Part shown: piece after piece, positions 1-4,706 of the stretch
Position numbering within the stretch: the first letter of the stretch is position 1
Layout of the letters: every line of letters starts with the position of its first letter
DNA from: Deltaproteobacteria bacterium
GTDB lineage: Bacteria > Bdellovibrionota_C > UBA2361 > JAAYZI01
DNA: 5,405 nt
Assembly (NCBI GenBank): GCA_012514925.1
Contig: JAAYZI010000002.1
Coordinates: 1 to 5,405 of the forward strand
Reading direction: 5' to 3'
Notes under the pieces: model-generated
Database searches by the model: none
What the model was told of the DNA's origin: nothing
What the model saw: only the letters and a program-made list of their open reading frames with translations
Program-made: the position numbers and the translations under genes

Positions 1-552
1 AACCGCGGCAAGGGTTTTGCAGTACGTATCGGCATGTTAAATGCCAGGGGGAATCTGCTGCTTTTTGCGGATGCAGACGGCTCCGCACCGATTGCAGAGT
101 TGCCACGCCTGGAAGAGGCATTGAAACAGGGCGCTCAGATTGCAATCGGCTCCCGCGCCTTGGTCTCGCCTGAAACTCATGTGAAAGCGCGTTGGTACCG
201 TCGTCTCCCGGGACGCATATTTAATCTGTCGGTAAACTTGTTGGTGCTGCCTGAGTTTGCAGATACGCAGTGTGGATTTAAGCTTTTTACGGCGAAGGCG
301 GCGCGCTTTCTCTTTGAGCGGCAACGCGCAAATCAGTTCAGCTTTGATATTGAACTTTTGTTTATGGCTCATCAGGTCGGACTAAAAGTAGTTGAGGTTC
401 CGATTAACTGGCAGCACGTCAGGGGATCCAAAGTGAGCCTGCTAAAGGATTCCATCAAAATGTTTGTGGACATTTTTGTATTCAAAATACGCCACAGAAA
501 GCTTAGCCCTGATGCTTTTAGGGCCAGTACCACAGCGGACGAGGTTAAATAG
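1..552 (+). CDS. ALG5/DPM1-like family 2 glycosyltransferase, C-terminal part (5' end outside window)
   Basis: The reading frame is open from base 1 and ends at TAG 550-552, giving 183 visible residues. The N-terminal nucleotide-sugar-binding part, probably some 60-100 residues, lies outside the window. Seen: NRGKGFAVRIGML at residues 1-13; the DXD metal/nucleotide-sugar motif in FADADGS (D24 and D26); AIGSR; then TQCGFKLF, FDIELL, VPINW and GSKVS followed by DSIKM. This order is typical of GT2 dolichyl/polyprenyl-phosphate glucosyl- or mannosyltransferases of the ALG5/DPM1 type. In that family the enzyme moves a hexose from UDP- or GDP-sugar to a membrane polyprenyl phosphate at the cytoplasmic face, supplying cell-envelope glycan synthesis. 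No transmembrane segment is visible at the C-terminus. The ATG at 34-36 is internal (M12), because the conserved GKG motif lies upstream of it. Family is confident; donor sugar and acceptor lipid are not known. Confidence 0.9.
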   Translation, partial: NRGKGFAVRIGMLNARGNLLLFADADGSAPIAELPRLEEALKQGAQIAIGSRALVSPETHVKARWYRRLPGRIFNLSVNLLVLPEFADTQCGFKLFTAKAARFLFERQRANQFSFDIELLFMAHQVGLKVVEVPINWQHVRGSKVSLLKDSIKMFVDIFVFKIRHRKLSPDAFRASTTADEVK

Positions 553-583
553 GCTTCCTACTGACGTTGTAACCGATTACGTG

Positions 584-613
584 AATTTTACTTTCTCCGA
601 GGAAAGTGAAGTT
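584..613 (+). other. Imperfect hairpin just after the glycosyltransferase gene
   Basis: Bases 584-595 pair with 602-613 around a 6-base loop (TCCGAG, 596-601). The 12 pairs include two G-U wobbles that only form in the plus-strand RNA. The inner six pairs (ACTTTC/GAAAGT) are perfect. It begins 31 bases after the glycosyltransferase stop codon and has no T-tract after it, so it does not look like a classical terminator. It may be a 3'-UTR stabilising structure or chance. Confidence 0.4.
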
Positions 614-666
614 AACTCCGCGTTACCGCTCAGGCTGAAAGCAAAAATTGCATAATCAATTCCCCG

Positions 667-691
667 CGTGAACGGATGCCTGACGTTTTTT
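667..691 (+). terminator. Possible weak intrinsic terminator of the glycosyltransferase transcript
   Basis: A run of six T (686-691) directly follows a short, interrupted stem: CGT 667-669 with ACG 683-685, and GG 674-675 with CC 679-680. An alternative longer-range pairing is TCAGGC 630-635 with GCCTGA 678-683, with a 42-base loop. The T-run position suits termination, but the stem is weak either way. Confidence 0.3.
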
Positions 692-810
692 CTTAATGTT
701 TTTATTTAGTATTATTAGTGCCTTACCTAGCCGAATGATCATTTTACATTCTTATTACACCCCTTTCACTATTTCGTGACAATTCATTTTCCGATCTGCC
801 CCACAATCCT

Positions 811-839
811 CCGCGTAACTGAGGTTGGCTCGTTACCGG
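811..839 (+). other. Bulged 11-bp hairpin in the sigma-factor leader
   Basis: CCG 811-813 pairs with CGG 837-839, GTAAC 815-819 with GTTAC 832-836, and GAG 821-823 with CTC 829-831. C814 and T820 bulge out and the loop is GTTGG (824-828). A second short stem, CTTC 845-848 / GAAG 853-856, follows. The structure lies about 100 bases before the sigma-factor start codon and may belong to its mRNA leader. I do not recognise it as a known riboswitch. Confidence 0.45.
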
Positions 840-922
840 CCCCGCTTCCGGAGAAGGTTATCGGCTTCGAGGTTAATTGGGTCGCAGTGAAAAGGACATG
901 CGTTAGTCAGTAAAAAGGTTAG

Positions 923-930
923 AAAGGAGG
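923..930 (+). promoter_or_regulatory. Strong ribosome binding site for the ECF sigma factor
   Basis: AAAGGAGG ends 7 bases before ATG 938-940. This near-perfect anti-16S match fixes the start at 938, even though the first 25 or so residues are a basic extension not needed for the sigma domains. Confidence 0.85.
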
Positions 931-937
931 ATTCGTC

Positions 938-1633
938 ATGGGTGCCAGGCATCACATTCACACCAAAGAAACAATCAAAGAGAAAGCCAAGGAAAAAACT
1001 GTACCGGATACAACTCTGGTCAAGCGGTTCAGTAAGGGTTCTATTGCGGCTTTTGAGGAGATTGTTTCACGTTACGAATCCAAGGTGTACAACCTGGCTC
1101 TGCGCTTCACGCGCAATCAGGAAGATGCGGAGGAGGTGCTCCAGGACGTCTTTACAACGATTTACAAAAAAGTTGACAGCTTTCAAGGTAAATCGGCTTT
1201 CTCCAGCTGGCTCTACCGCATCGTGGTAAACGCCGCCTTCATGAAGCTGCGCAAAAGAAAACAGCAACAAACTGTTTCAATCGAAGACCTCTCTCCGATG
1301 GTAAGACAAACCTTTCTCGACCAAGAAAGCAGTTTCAGCCTCAGATCAGACACTCTCAGCATGAACCGTGAGTTGCGCGACACTCTGCAGGGCGCGATTC
1401 ATCGCCTGCCGGCCCAGTACCGCGCCGTCTTTGTGCTGCGGGATGTGGATGGGCTTTCCAATCAGGAAGTGAGCGAAATCTTGCAGCTCTCAATCCCGGC
1501 GGTGAAATCACGCTTGCATCGCTCACGCTTGATGCTTCGCAAAAAATTGGTGCGCTATTGGAATGACTACCGCGGTAAAAGCTCGCCTATCAAACACTTC
1601 AGAGAGGAGATGATGGTTTCTAATTATGCTTAA
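938..1633 (+). CDS. ECF-type RNA polymerase sigma factor (sigma-70 family)
   Basis: The 231-residue protein directs RNA polymerase core to alternative promoters. Region 2 spans about residues 36-106 and contains NQEDAEEVLQDVF (60-72, core binding) and FSSWLYRIVVNAA (88-100, -10 recognition and melting). A linker covers about 107-145. Region 4 spans about 146-203, with LPAQYRAVFVLRDVDGLS followed by the helix-turn-helix NQEVSEILQLSIPAVKSRLH that reads the -35 element. Regions 1.2 and 3 are absent, as expected for an ECF factor. Two additions exceed the usual 160-200 residues: a Lys-rich N-terminus (1-24) and a tail of roughly 28 residues ending MMVSNYA. ECF factors are often co-transcribed with a membrane anti-sigma factor, but none follows; the next gene is convergent. 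The activating signal and regulon cannot be read from the window. RpoE-like by domain plan, but no specific subgroup is assigned. Confidence 0.93.
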   Translation: MGARHHIHTKETIKEKAKEKTVPDTTLVKRFSKGSIAAFEEIVSRYESKVYNLALRFTRNQEDAEEVLQDVFTTIYKKVDSFQGKSAFSSWLYRIVVNAAFMKLRKRKQQQTVSIEDLSPMVRQTFLDQESSFSLRSDTLSMNRELRDTLQGAIHRLPAQYRAVFVLRDVDGLSNQEVSEILQLSIPAVKSRLHRSRLMLRKKLVRYWNDYRGKSSPIKHFREEMMVSNYA

Positions 1634-1726
1634 GCGGCTCACTCCTAATTATGTGTATTGCTAAACTCTTGGTTCCAACTCTATAGTCGCAAGCATGATT
1701 TATCAGGATTGATTTTTAGGTTTTTG

Positions 1727-1760
1727 GCGGCGGTCCTTCATTAGAAGAACCGCCGCTTTT
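1727..1760. terminator. Hairpin terminator between convergent sigma-factor and aldolase genes
   Basis: A 12-position stem (1727-1738 with 1745-1756) has a 6-base loop, CATTAG (1739-1744). On the plus strand it is followed by TTTT (1757-1760), which supports termination of the sigma-factor transcript; that RNA carries one C-A mismatch (1735/1748). In the minus-strand RNA the same position is a G-U wobble, so the stem is fully paired, but no U-run follows it. The hairpin starts 93 bases after the sigma-factor stop and 22 bases from the aldolase stop, so it probably serves both genes. Confidence 0.75.
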
Positions 1761-1778
1761 GTAAGAGTGAACAGTTAC

Positions 1779-2756
1779 CTAATCCCAAGCATGACCGGCT
1801 GAGCCGAGCACTTCAACGCACTTGTGCTTGTAAAGCTCTCTTAGGGCATCACGTGCTGGGCCGAGGTATTTGCGCGGGTCAAACTCTTCTGGCTTGGTGG
1901 CAAGAACCTCGCGGATAGCGGCGGTCATGGCTAAACGCCCGTCTGAATCGATATTGACCTTACAAACGGCACTCTTGGAGGCTTCCCGGATTTGATGCTC
2001 GGCAATACCGATAGCGTCTTTCAATTTACCGCCGTACTTGTTGCACTTGGCCACCAAATCCTGTGGCACCGAGGAAGAACCATGCATTACAATCGGAAAA
2101 CCCGGAATGCGCTTTTCAATTTCCCGCAAAATATCCAGCCTGATTTCTGGATTCTGGCCAGGCTTAAACTTAAAGGCACCGTGGCTGGTGCCGATAGAAA
2201 TCGCCAGGCTATCTACACCTGTGCGCTTGGTGAAATCCTCAACCTCATCGGGCTGAGTGTAAACGTGGGCTGCCGCCTGAACATCGTCTTCAATTCCGGC
2301 CAAGACGCCCAACTCACCCTCCACCGTAACATCATGCTGATGAGCGTACTCAACCACCTTCTTGGTGAGCTCAATATTTTGCTCATAGGGCAGATGCGAT
2401 CCATCAATCATGACCGACGAGAACCCTGAGCTGATACAATCGACGCAAAGCTCAAAGCTGTCTCCGTGGTCTAGGTGTAAGGCGATCGGAATACAGCGCC
2501 CTTTGCCAAGTTCGGTGGCATATTGCACCGCACCTTGTGCCAGATACTTATGCAAAGTCTGATTTGCATACTGACGAGCGCCTTTTGAGACCTGTAGGAT
2601 CACCGGACTCTCCACTTCACTACAAGCCTGTATAATCGCTTGCAGCTGCTCCAAATTGTTAAAATTATAAGCCGGCACGGCGTACCCACCGTTTACCGCT
2701 TTAGAAAACATCGCGCGAGTGTTTACCAGTCCAAGTTCAGTGTACTTTACTCCCAT
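1779..2756 (-). CDS. fba: Class II (zinc-dependent) fructose-bisphosphate aldolase
   Basis: The 325-residue protein fits the class IIB aldolase TIM barrel. This cytoplasmic enzyme reversibly cleaves fructose-1,6-bisphosphate into dihydroxyacetone phosphate and glyceraldehyde-3-phosphate in glycolysis and gluconeogenesis. Seen: N-terminal YAVPAYNFNNLEQLQA (25-40); HLDHGDS (94-100), with D96 as the likely catalytic acid and H97 a metal ligand; SVMIDGSHLPYEQNI (114-128); VEGELG (145-150), supplying a metal-binding Glu; SIGTSHGAFKF (187-197), with ligand H192; VMHGSSSVP (223-231), with ligand H225 and a phosphate-binding loop; and KVNIDSDGR (266-274), a substrate-binding segment. All key residues are present, so it is probably active. 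ATG 2756-2754 is supported by AAAGGAG 7 bases upstream, and a promoter-like pair lies close by. A tagatose-bisphosphate or other ketose-bisphosphate aldolase is the main alternative, since specificity within the family is hard to read. The upstream signalling gene is 98 bp away on the same strand. Confidence 0.95.
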   Translation of the reverse strand: MGVKYTELGLVNTRAMFSKAVNGGYAVPAYNFNNLEQLQAIIQACSEVESPVILQVSKGARQYANQTLHKYLAQGAVQYATELGKGRCIPIALHLDHGDSFELCVDCISSGFSSVMIDGSHLPYEQNIELTKKVVEYAHQHDVTVEGELGVLAGIEDDVQAAAHVYTQPDEVEDFTKRTGVDSLAISIGTSHGAFKFKPGQNPEIRLDILREIEKRIPGFPIVMHGSSSVPQDLVAKCNKYGGKLKDAIGIAEHQIREASKSAVCKVNIDSDGRLAMTAAIREVLATKPEEFDPRKYLGPARDALRELYKHKCVEVLGSAGHAWD

Positions 2757-2763
2757 GGGGATT

Positions 2764-2770
2764 CTCCTTT
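2764..2770 (-). promoter_or_regulatory. Ribosome binding site for fba
   Basis: On the minus strand AAAGGAG ends 7 bases before the ATG at 2756-2754. This confirms the aldolase start. Confidence 0.8.
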
Positions 2771-2789
2771 ATGTGTAGACTCGGCCTGA

Positions 2790-2818
2790 ATATTAGCTCA
2801 GCATCTTTAGAATATCAA
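2790..2818 (-). promoter_or_regulatory. Sigma70-type promoter candidate for fba
   Basis: On the minus strand TTGATA (2818-2813; five of six bases match the -35 consensus) is separated by exactly 17 bp from TAATAT (2795-2790; four of six match the -10 consensus). Transcription would begin near 2783, leaving a leader of about 27 bases that contains the ribosome binding site. This suggests the aldolase is expressed independently of the receiver gene upstream. Confidence 0.6.
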
Positions 2819-2854
2819 CATAACGTCTGAAGCTACCATTCGGGAGGGGATAGC

Positions 2855-3595
2855 CTATTTGGGGTCTCCATCTTTGCTGCTGACAGGTTCTATCTCCAAA
2901 ATATCGACCCCATCGTAGTATTCCCGAGTCTGGCGGGCATCAACATTTCGCAACTTCTCCAGCATCCCCACCATGCGCTTGACATCGGATTTGATGGCGT
3001 AGAGGGCGTGCTGATATTTGGGATCATCGGGAGATAACACCTCAAGCAGATGGCAGTTGAGGGTGATCGCGGAAAGCGGCTGCCCTAAGCCGTGCGCAGC
3101 CGTGCCTGCCAATTGATTGGCAACTAACTGCCGCTCTTGCTCAACCAACTTCTGCTGCATGGCAGCTAGTTCTTCGTTCTTGGCTTGAAGCTGTAGATTA
3201 AGATCCCGCATGCGGAGCAGAGCTTCAATCCGAATCTGGAGTTCTTTAAACTTAAAGGGCTTGGTAAGATAGTCATCCGCCCCTTCCTGCAGGGCGGCTA
3301 TTTTATCATCAATGGTATCGCGTGCAGTAAGCATCAGAACCGGCACAAACTCGCCTCCGGTACGGCGTTTTAATTGGCCACATACTTGCAAGCCATCTGT
3401 GCCAGGCATCATCACGTCCAGAATGGCCAGATCGGGAAGGGCTTCGCCACAGGCGTACAGCGCCGCTTCTCCATCCACAGCCAACATGGGAGTGCAACCC
3501 AGAGCTGAAACAGCTGTGCTGACGATGTCGCGAGTATCTGAATCATCATCTGCGATTAAGACCAGTTTGGGTAAAGAAAAGCTGGACTTTTTCAG
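2855..3595 (-). CDS. Response regulator: receiver plus coiled coil plus HisKA-like DHp domain, no ATPase domain; probable CTG start
   Basis: With a CTG start at 3595-3593 the product is 246 residues. The receiver (about 10-127) is intact: D16-D17 acidic pocket in LIADDD, phosphoacceptor D60 in ILDVMMPGTDG, T90 in MLTA and K112 in TKPF. Residues 128-160 are a Gln/Glu-rich coiled coil. Residues about 157-218 resemble the histidine-kinase dimerisation/phosphoacceptor helices, with H-box AHGLGQPLSAI (H168). The usual acidic residue after the His is Gly169, and no HATPase_c domain follows before TAG. It therefore cannot autophosphorylate alone and may act as a phosphotransfer or dimerisation partner. 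The first ATG in frame (3487-3485) would delete the acidic pocket, so it cannot be the true start. The frame is open back to TGA 3622-3620 with no ATG, GTG or TTG. CTG preceded by AGGG, giving MKKSSFSLPKLVLIADDD, is the best reading. A sequencing error or start mutation is the alternative. Confidence 0.85.
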   Translation of the reverse strand: MKKSSFSLPKLVLIADDDSDTRDIVSTAVSALGCTPMLAVDGEAALYACGEALPDLAILDVMMPGTDGLQVCGQLKRRTGGEFVPVLMLTARDTIDDKIAALQEGADDYLTKPFKFKELQIRIEALLRMRDLNLQLQAKNEELAAMQQKLVEQERQLVANQLAGTAAHGLGQPLSAITLNCHLLEVLSPDDPKYQHALYAIKSDVKRMVGMLEKLRNVDARQTREYYDGVDILEIEPVSSKDGDPK

Positions 3596-3601
3596 CGGAA
3601 T

Positions 3602-3605
3602 CCCT
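3602..3605 (-). promoter_or_regulatory. Ribosome binding site supporting a CTG start
   Basis: On the minus strand AGGG ends 6 bases before CTG 3595-3593. It is a short match, but it is the only purine-rich element suitably placed between the upstream in-frame stop (3622-3620) and the start of the receiver fold. Confidence 0.4.
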
Positions 3606-3694
3606 AAACAAAAGCAAAATCAAAGGCTAACTAGCGAACGGTTATGCTAATTAAATCTATCAAATTAAGGAAAATAAATACCTTAAAGCATGCT

Positions 3695-3737
3695 GGCAGG
3701 GCAATTGGTAACTTGCAAATTAAAGAACAGCCCTGCC
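3695..3737. repeat. 8-bp perfect inverted repeat with 27-base spacer
   Basis: GGCAGGGC (3695-3702) and GCCCTGCC (3730-3737) are exact reverse complements. No T-tract follows on either strand, so a terminator is unlikely. It could be an operator pair or a leader structure for the minus-strand gene. Confidence 0.5.
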
Positions 3738-3800
3738 CCATCCTAATTAAGACTTAAGCAATACGGGCTTTTAGGCCGATAGACACTACTGGGCTGGAAA

Positions 3801-3838
3801 TAACCTTATATCCGCGGCATATCCGCGACTTAAGGTTA
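3801..3838. repeat. Composite repeat: inverted repeat enclosing two direct repeats one helical turn apart
   Basis: TAACCTTA (3801-3808) and TAAGGTTA (3831-3838) are exact reverse complements. Between and overlapping them, ATATCCGCG occurs at 3808-3816 and again at 3819-3827, a period of 11 bp. The first copy also forms the palindrome CCGCGG (3812-3817). The element lies about 80-120 bp before the pseudo-receiver start, just upstream of the candidate promoter, as expected for an activator site. Confidence 0.5.
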
Positions 3839-3856
3839 AGTGCCTCTTTGTCCCTG

Positions 3857-3888
3857 TTGGAATTGAGGGACCGGCTGTACTCTATTAT
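3857..3888 (+). promoter_or_regulatory. Weak promoter candidate for the pseudo-receiver/FHA-like operon
   Basis: TATTAT (3883-3888) resembles a -10 box and lies 30 bases before the TTG start. The nearest -35-like hexamer, TTGGAA (3857-3862), is 20 bp away, longer than the ideal 17. A poor -35 element would fit an activator-dependent promoter, but this is only a suggestion. Confidence 0.3.
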
Positions 3889-3918
3889 AGCGGTGGGTGA
3901 ATTGTGGCGGGGTGAGCC

Positions 3919-4692
3919 TTGTTGATTCAGGACAGTAATAGTTCTCCATATGCATTGAGCAACAGAGAGCGTAGACGAGCCTGCATCCTCATTGTTGATT
4001 CAGACACCCCTATGCGGAACAGCCTGCGCCAAGCTTTAATTTCACTAGGCTTCGATGACCTTTACGATGCTGCCGACAACTCCGCCGCCATAGAGAAACT
4101 AGACGAAAGAGACTTCACCCACGTAATATTCGAAGCCAAAAACACAAGCATGCCAGCAACCGAATTTGTAACGCGCATCCTTGAGAAGAACAACTTATTA
4201 ATCGCAATTCCTACCTCTTGGCAGCCAACCCTGGATGACGTTTTCGATCTGATTATCAAAGGCGCCAGAGGCTATATCGTTAAGCCCTTTACCAGCGGCA
4301 GTATTGATGAAGTTATGGTGTGGGCTACCAAAGGAGAGCCGCTCTCTGAGGCGATTCTTCATACCCGCGGGCGAAACGAAGCTCTGGCATCCCTGGTCTT
4401 GGAAGCTTTGGATCGCGTTGCAATCGTACTTAGGCAAGCCGGACGCTTTCAAACCGCTAAATATGAAGTTCCAAAGCGCATGGCGATCTTACATAAAACT
4501 ATGGAAATGGCCCGCACCTTTGCCAAAGGGGGTGACCCGGAACTTCGTGGCACATTGGTTGAAGTCGCGATTGAACGTTGCGAAAATTTGGAGAGCCGCT
4601 ACGCGGGGTTTCGCAAGCGCCACCGCAAATCTTCCAAACTTGGAGAAGAGCTTAACGACCCAGAACCCGCTAGCTCATCAAGTTTGAAATGA
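3919..4692 (+). CDS. Pseudo-receiver protein with altered phosphorylation site and unidentified helical C-terminus
   Basis: The 257-residue product has a receiver-like fold at about residues 21-137: ILIVDSD (23-29), HVIFEAKNTSMP (68-79), IAIPTS (95-100) and GARGYIVKPF (115-124). The acidic pair is reduced to D27-S28. The residue ending strand beta3, normally the phosphorylated Asp, reads E72 in my alignment, a possible constitutive phosphomimic; aligning on the MP dipeptide would instead place N75 there. T99 and K122 are kept. Residues about 140-230 look mainly helical, then a charged Lys/Arg patch (FRKRHRKSSK) and a Ser-rich end. I recognise no DNA-binding or enzymatic output domain. The frame opens after TGA 3913-3915. 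TTG 3919 or TTG 3922 is the likely start, just after GGGGTGA (3909-3915), and 3922 has the better spacing. The FHA-like gene follows 14 bp after the stop. It is probably a protein-interaction regulator that works without phosphorylation. Confidence 0.75.
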   Translation: MLIQDSNSSPYALSNRERRRACILIVDSDTPMRNSLRQALISLGFDDLYDAADNSAAIEKLDERDFTHVIFEAKNTSMPATEFVTRILEKNNLLIAIPTSWQPTLDDVFDLIIKGARGYIVKPFTSGSIDEVMVWATKGEPLSEAILHTRGRNEALASLVLEALDRVAIVLRQAGRFQTAKYEVPKRMAILHKTMEMARTFAKGGDPELRGTLVEVAIERCENLESRYAGFRKRHRKSSKLGEELNDPEPASSSSLK

Positions 4693-4706
4693 GTTAATGG
4701 TAACGC

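Larger units (their letters stand above)
553..937. other. 385-bp gene-free intergenic region / sigma-factor leader
   Basis: I find no convincing coding frame here. The region holds a hairpin at 584-613, a weak terminator-like element ending in T6 at 686-691, an AT-rich stretch at about 691-790 with the perfect 10-bp palindrome AATGATCATT at 734-743, and a bulged hairpin at 811-839. A strong ribosome binding site follows at 923-930. The promoter of the downstream sigma-factor gene should lie in the AT-rich part. The best sigma70-like pair I see is TTTACA (743-748) with CACTAT (767-772) and an 18-bp spacer, which is too weak to call. If transcription starts there, the mRNA leader would be about 150 nt and structured. 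Confidence 0.6.
3596..3918. promoter_or_regulatory. Divergent, repeat-rich intergenic control region (323 bp)
   Basis: No gene is seen here. The region separates the divergently transcribed receiver-DHp and pseudo-receiver genes and must carry both promoters. It contains inverted repeats TTAAGG/CCTTAA (3665-3670/3681-3686), GGCAGGGC/GCCCTGCC (3695-3702/3730-3737) and TAACCTTA/TAAGGTTA (3801-3808/3831-3838). It also contains two ATATCCGCG copies 11 bp apart, the palindrome AGCATGCT (3687-3694) and a repeated GACTTAAG (3751-3758, 3827-3834). TTAAG/CTTAA occurs at six places between 3665 and 3840. This density suggests binding sites for one or more regulators. Confidence 0.55.

Noticed and set aside
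464..655. 63-codon plus-strand frame running past the glycosyltransferase end
   Set aside because: It starts inside the glycosyltransferase in another frame, has no ribosome binding site, and its product has no recognisable composition or motif.
776..807. GTGACA / CACAAT as a sigma-factor promoter
   Set aside because: The spacer is 20 bp and both hexamers are weak matches.
1992..2429. 145-codon plus-strand frame
   Set aside because: It lies opposite the aldolase coding sequence, whose conserved motifs fully explain this stretch.
2855..3487. Response regulator starting at ATG 3487-3485
   Set aside because: This start removes the first beta strand and the acidic pocket of an otherwise intact receiver.
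3599..3601. ATT as the start codon of the response regulator
   Set aside because: ATT is a very rare start and lies directly against the AGGG ribosome binding site; CTG 6 bases downstream fits better.
3312..3650. 112-codon plus-strand frame
   Set aside because: It is antisense to the receiver gene; the minus frame carries all receiver motifs.
4304..4687. 127-codon plus-strand frame inside the pseudo-receiver gene
   Set aside because: It overlaps the longer frame with receiver motifs, and its product has biased, non-protein-like composition.
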